From Sorangium aterium (GTDB lineage: Bacteria; Myxococcota_A; Polyangia; Polyangiales; Polyangiaceae): DNA of 64,000 nucleotides. The translations under genes and the position numbers were made by a program. Below, piece by piece: positions 63,501 through 64,000 of this stretch. A model generated the notes under the pieces. The model saw nothing but the letters and a program-made list of their open reading frames with translations. It made no database searches and was not told where the DNA came from. The stretch is taken from the NCBI RefSeq assembly GCF_028368935.1, contig NZ_JAQNDK010000004.1, forward strand, positions 1,488,001-1,552,000, read 5' to 3'. Position 1 is the stretch's first letter, and each line of letters starts with the position of its first letter.

Positions 63501-64000
63501 GCGACACGATCACGTTCCTGGCGAGCGAGCGCGACGTGCCGGCCCCGGCCGCGCTGACGGAGGAGCTCTGCCGTTTGTACCCCGATTTCCGGGGCGATTT
63601 CGGGCTCCTTGATTACTGCGTCGGCAGCTACGGGCGCGCCCTGTCGGGCGACATGAATCCCATCGAGGTGCTCCACCCCGATGGGGGCGCCGATCTCCTC
63701 GCGCCGATGATCAAGAATGGGCTCCGGTTCTCGCGCGCGCCCATGTACCAGGCTCTGACGAGGGAGGTGCTCGCCCACGTCCTGGAGAGGGCGGGCGGCC
63801 GCAGGCTGAAGATCCTCGAGCTAGGAGGCGGCGCCGGGCACCTGACCTGGCCGCTCATCCCCTGCCTGCGGGGGCGCGACATCGAATACACGTTCACTGA
63901 CATCGGGAACTACTTCGTCGTCAACGCGAGGCGCCGGGCGGTCGAGCTGGGGATCGACTTCATGCGCTTCGGCGTCCTCGACATCTCGGCCGACGCGGCG
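60494..64000 (+). CDS. Type I PKS, KS-AT-cMT (3' end outside window)
   Basis: At least 1169 residues, in frame to the right edge. KS (about 14-440): ACSTSLVA with Cys185, HGTGT His321 and GHLDAAAG His361 complete the catalytic triad. AT (about 550-850): PGQGAQ, GHSIGEYAAAC (Ser633) and HAFHSS at about 729, the motif of malonyl-CoA selection. A winged-helix-like stretch (RITPQYEKFFAFF) leads to a C-methyltransferase, with SAM loop ILELGGGAGHLTW at about 1107. KR, ACP or termination domains would be downstream. It overlaps the NRPS end by 8 nt, so it probably accepts the peptidyl chain and adds a methyl-branched acetate unit. Confidence 0.93.
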   Translation, partial: MSRDVDQSPMNDGIAIIGMSGRFPGAKDVDELWRNARDGVESISFFSDEELLAAGVDAASLRDPDYVKAKGVLPDIELFDAALFGVSPTEAQMMDPQHRLFLEHAFEAMESAGYSAERYGGATAVYAGCGGSSTYFLKNIHENEEIRRRVTEYQLFLANGGDFLATRVSYKLGLRGPSVAVQTACSTSLVAVCMACHGLLTYQCDMALAGGAAVSVPQRSGYLYQEGMILSPDGHCRAFDARARGTVGGSGVGVVVLKRLSDAIDAGDHIHAVIKGSAINNDGSSKVGYTAPSVEGQAEAIAQAIEAAEVSPETIGYVEAHGTGTALGDPIEIAALTRAFRAGTQRKGFCAVGSLKPNVGHLDAAAGVAGLIKAIQALKHKELPPMLHFESPNPAIDFAASPFYVNAKLSSWRAGPAPRRAGVSSFGMGGTNAHVVLEEAPPAEPSGVSRPWKLLALSAMTADALEKMTANLGERLKQDPALDLADAAYTLAVGRRAYAHRRVILCEEAGDAALSLSTLDPARVFSCREAASARPVVFMFPGQGAQHVSMAAELYRDEGAFREQLDRCADILAPALGLDLRSVLYPSEAQAESAARRLDQTAITQPALVAIEIALARLWMSWGVRPQAMIGHSIGEYAAACVAGVLTLEDALSLAAARGRMMQELPPGAMIAVALPEAEALALATDGVSLAASNGPSLSVLSGPLGAVAELERRLSERGVGARRLRTSHAFHSSMMDPVLAPFLEQVKRRRLSAPAIPYLSSVTGAWITAGEATDPGYWARHLRHTVRFADGLSRLFSDPTRALLEVGPGATLSNLARRHPGAPPGQIVQSSLSSSSASTQGSACTMEALGALWVQGVLVDWEGVYRGERRRRVPLPTYAFERQRYWVDPPAQRRGSGAAAAPLARPTIDMDVEATAIDRLEAFLEQDAKPEALPAGLRDLAHRICASHICAFLRAGGVDTSRGSKHDGRDLLTRLRITPQYEKFFAFFVKTLADDGIVGVNGDTITFLASERDVPAPAALTEELCRLYPDFRGDFGLLDYCVGSYGRALSGDMNPIEVLHPDGGADLLAPMIKNGLRFSRAPMYQALTREVLAHVLERAGGRRLKILELGGGAGHLTWPLIPCLRGRDIEYTFTDIGNYFVVNARRRAVELGIDFMRFGVLDISADAA

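Overview
The window is very GC-rich, uses GTG/TTG starts freely, and carries many Gly/Ser/Thr-rich lipoproteins, a eukaryotic-type Ser/Thr kinase fused to an ATPase, DUF2169/VgrG type VI secretion genes and a giant NRPS-PKS. This profile fits a large-genome myxobacterium, most likely a Sorangium-like member of the Polyangiales. That is inferred from gene content; no rRNA is present.

Layout. 1-4850: the N-terminal part of a giant Ser/Thr kinase-ATPase (runs off the left edge) divergent from a receiver-STAS response regulator. 4876-7966: a minus-strand group of DoxX, ChrA chromate transporter, MarR regulator and an acetolactate-decarboxylase-like lipoprotein, with a perfect palindrome at the MarR start. 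8197-11577: SDR remnant, hemerythrin lipoprotein, AraC regulator, a lipoprotein made of two recently duplicated VOC domains, and a single VOC protein. 11888-17513 and 22405-25687: two type VI secretion accessory islands (VgrG, three DUF2169 proteins, a VgrG-tail-like protein, a large possible cargo protein) without tube or sheath genes. Between them lie a decayed lipoprotein, a small deaminase-like protein, a CBS protein, a beta-propeller lipoprotein, a coupled small-gene pair and an RRM protein.

25854-33035: FMN reductase flanked by a 25-bp inverted repeat, a Tat-exported hydrolase, a Phd/PIN toxin-antitoxin pair, a coiled-coil/HNH pair (HNH broken), a 3'-truncated epimerase, an esterase, a Rieske oxygenase and an internally deleted 2-hydroxyacid dehydrogenase. 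33137-38995: a same-strand, partly overlapping run of DUF692 (multinuclear iron oxygenase family), nucleotidyltransferase, TIGR04222 membrane protein with a Cys/Gly tail, a DUF6065-like protein and a TauD-like dioxygenase. This is the best candidate here for an undescribed peptide- or protein-modifying system.

39149-45000: a truncated nucleotidyltransferase pair, an esterase lipoprotein, then a graveyard of mobile DNA: serine recombinase fragment, IS3 OrfB fragment, IS3/IS91 chimeric transposase, sigma-factor and L,D-transpeptidase remnants. 45142-47939: a TROVE/VWA-like protein coupled to an ARPP-2-like protein. 48039-50051: GST, a frameshifted methyltransferase and a divergent MerR regulator with a typical operator.

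50911-64000: a biosynthetic cluster entering the window. A three-module NRPS (A-NMT-T, C-A-T, C-A-T; read by eye as N-methyl-Val, Thr, unknown) overlaps by 8 nt a type I PKS (KS, malonyl-type AT, C-methyltransferase start) that runs off the right edge. Without a thioesterase, the peptide is probably passed from NRPS to PKS.
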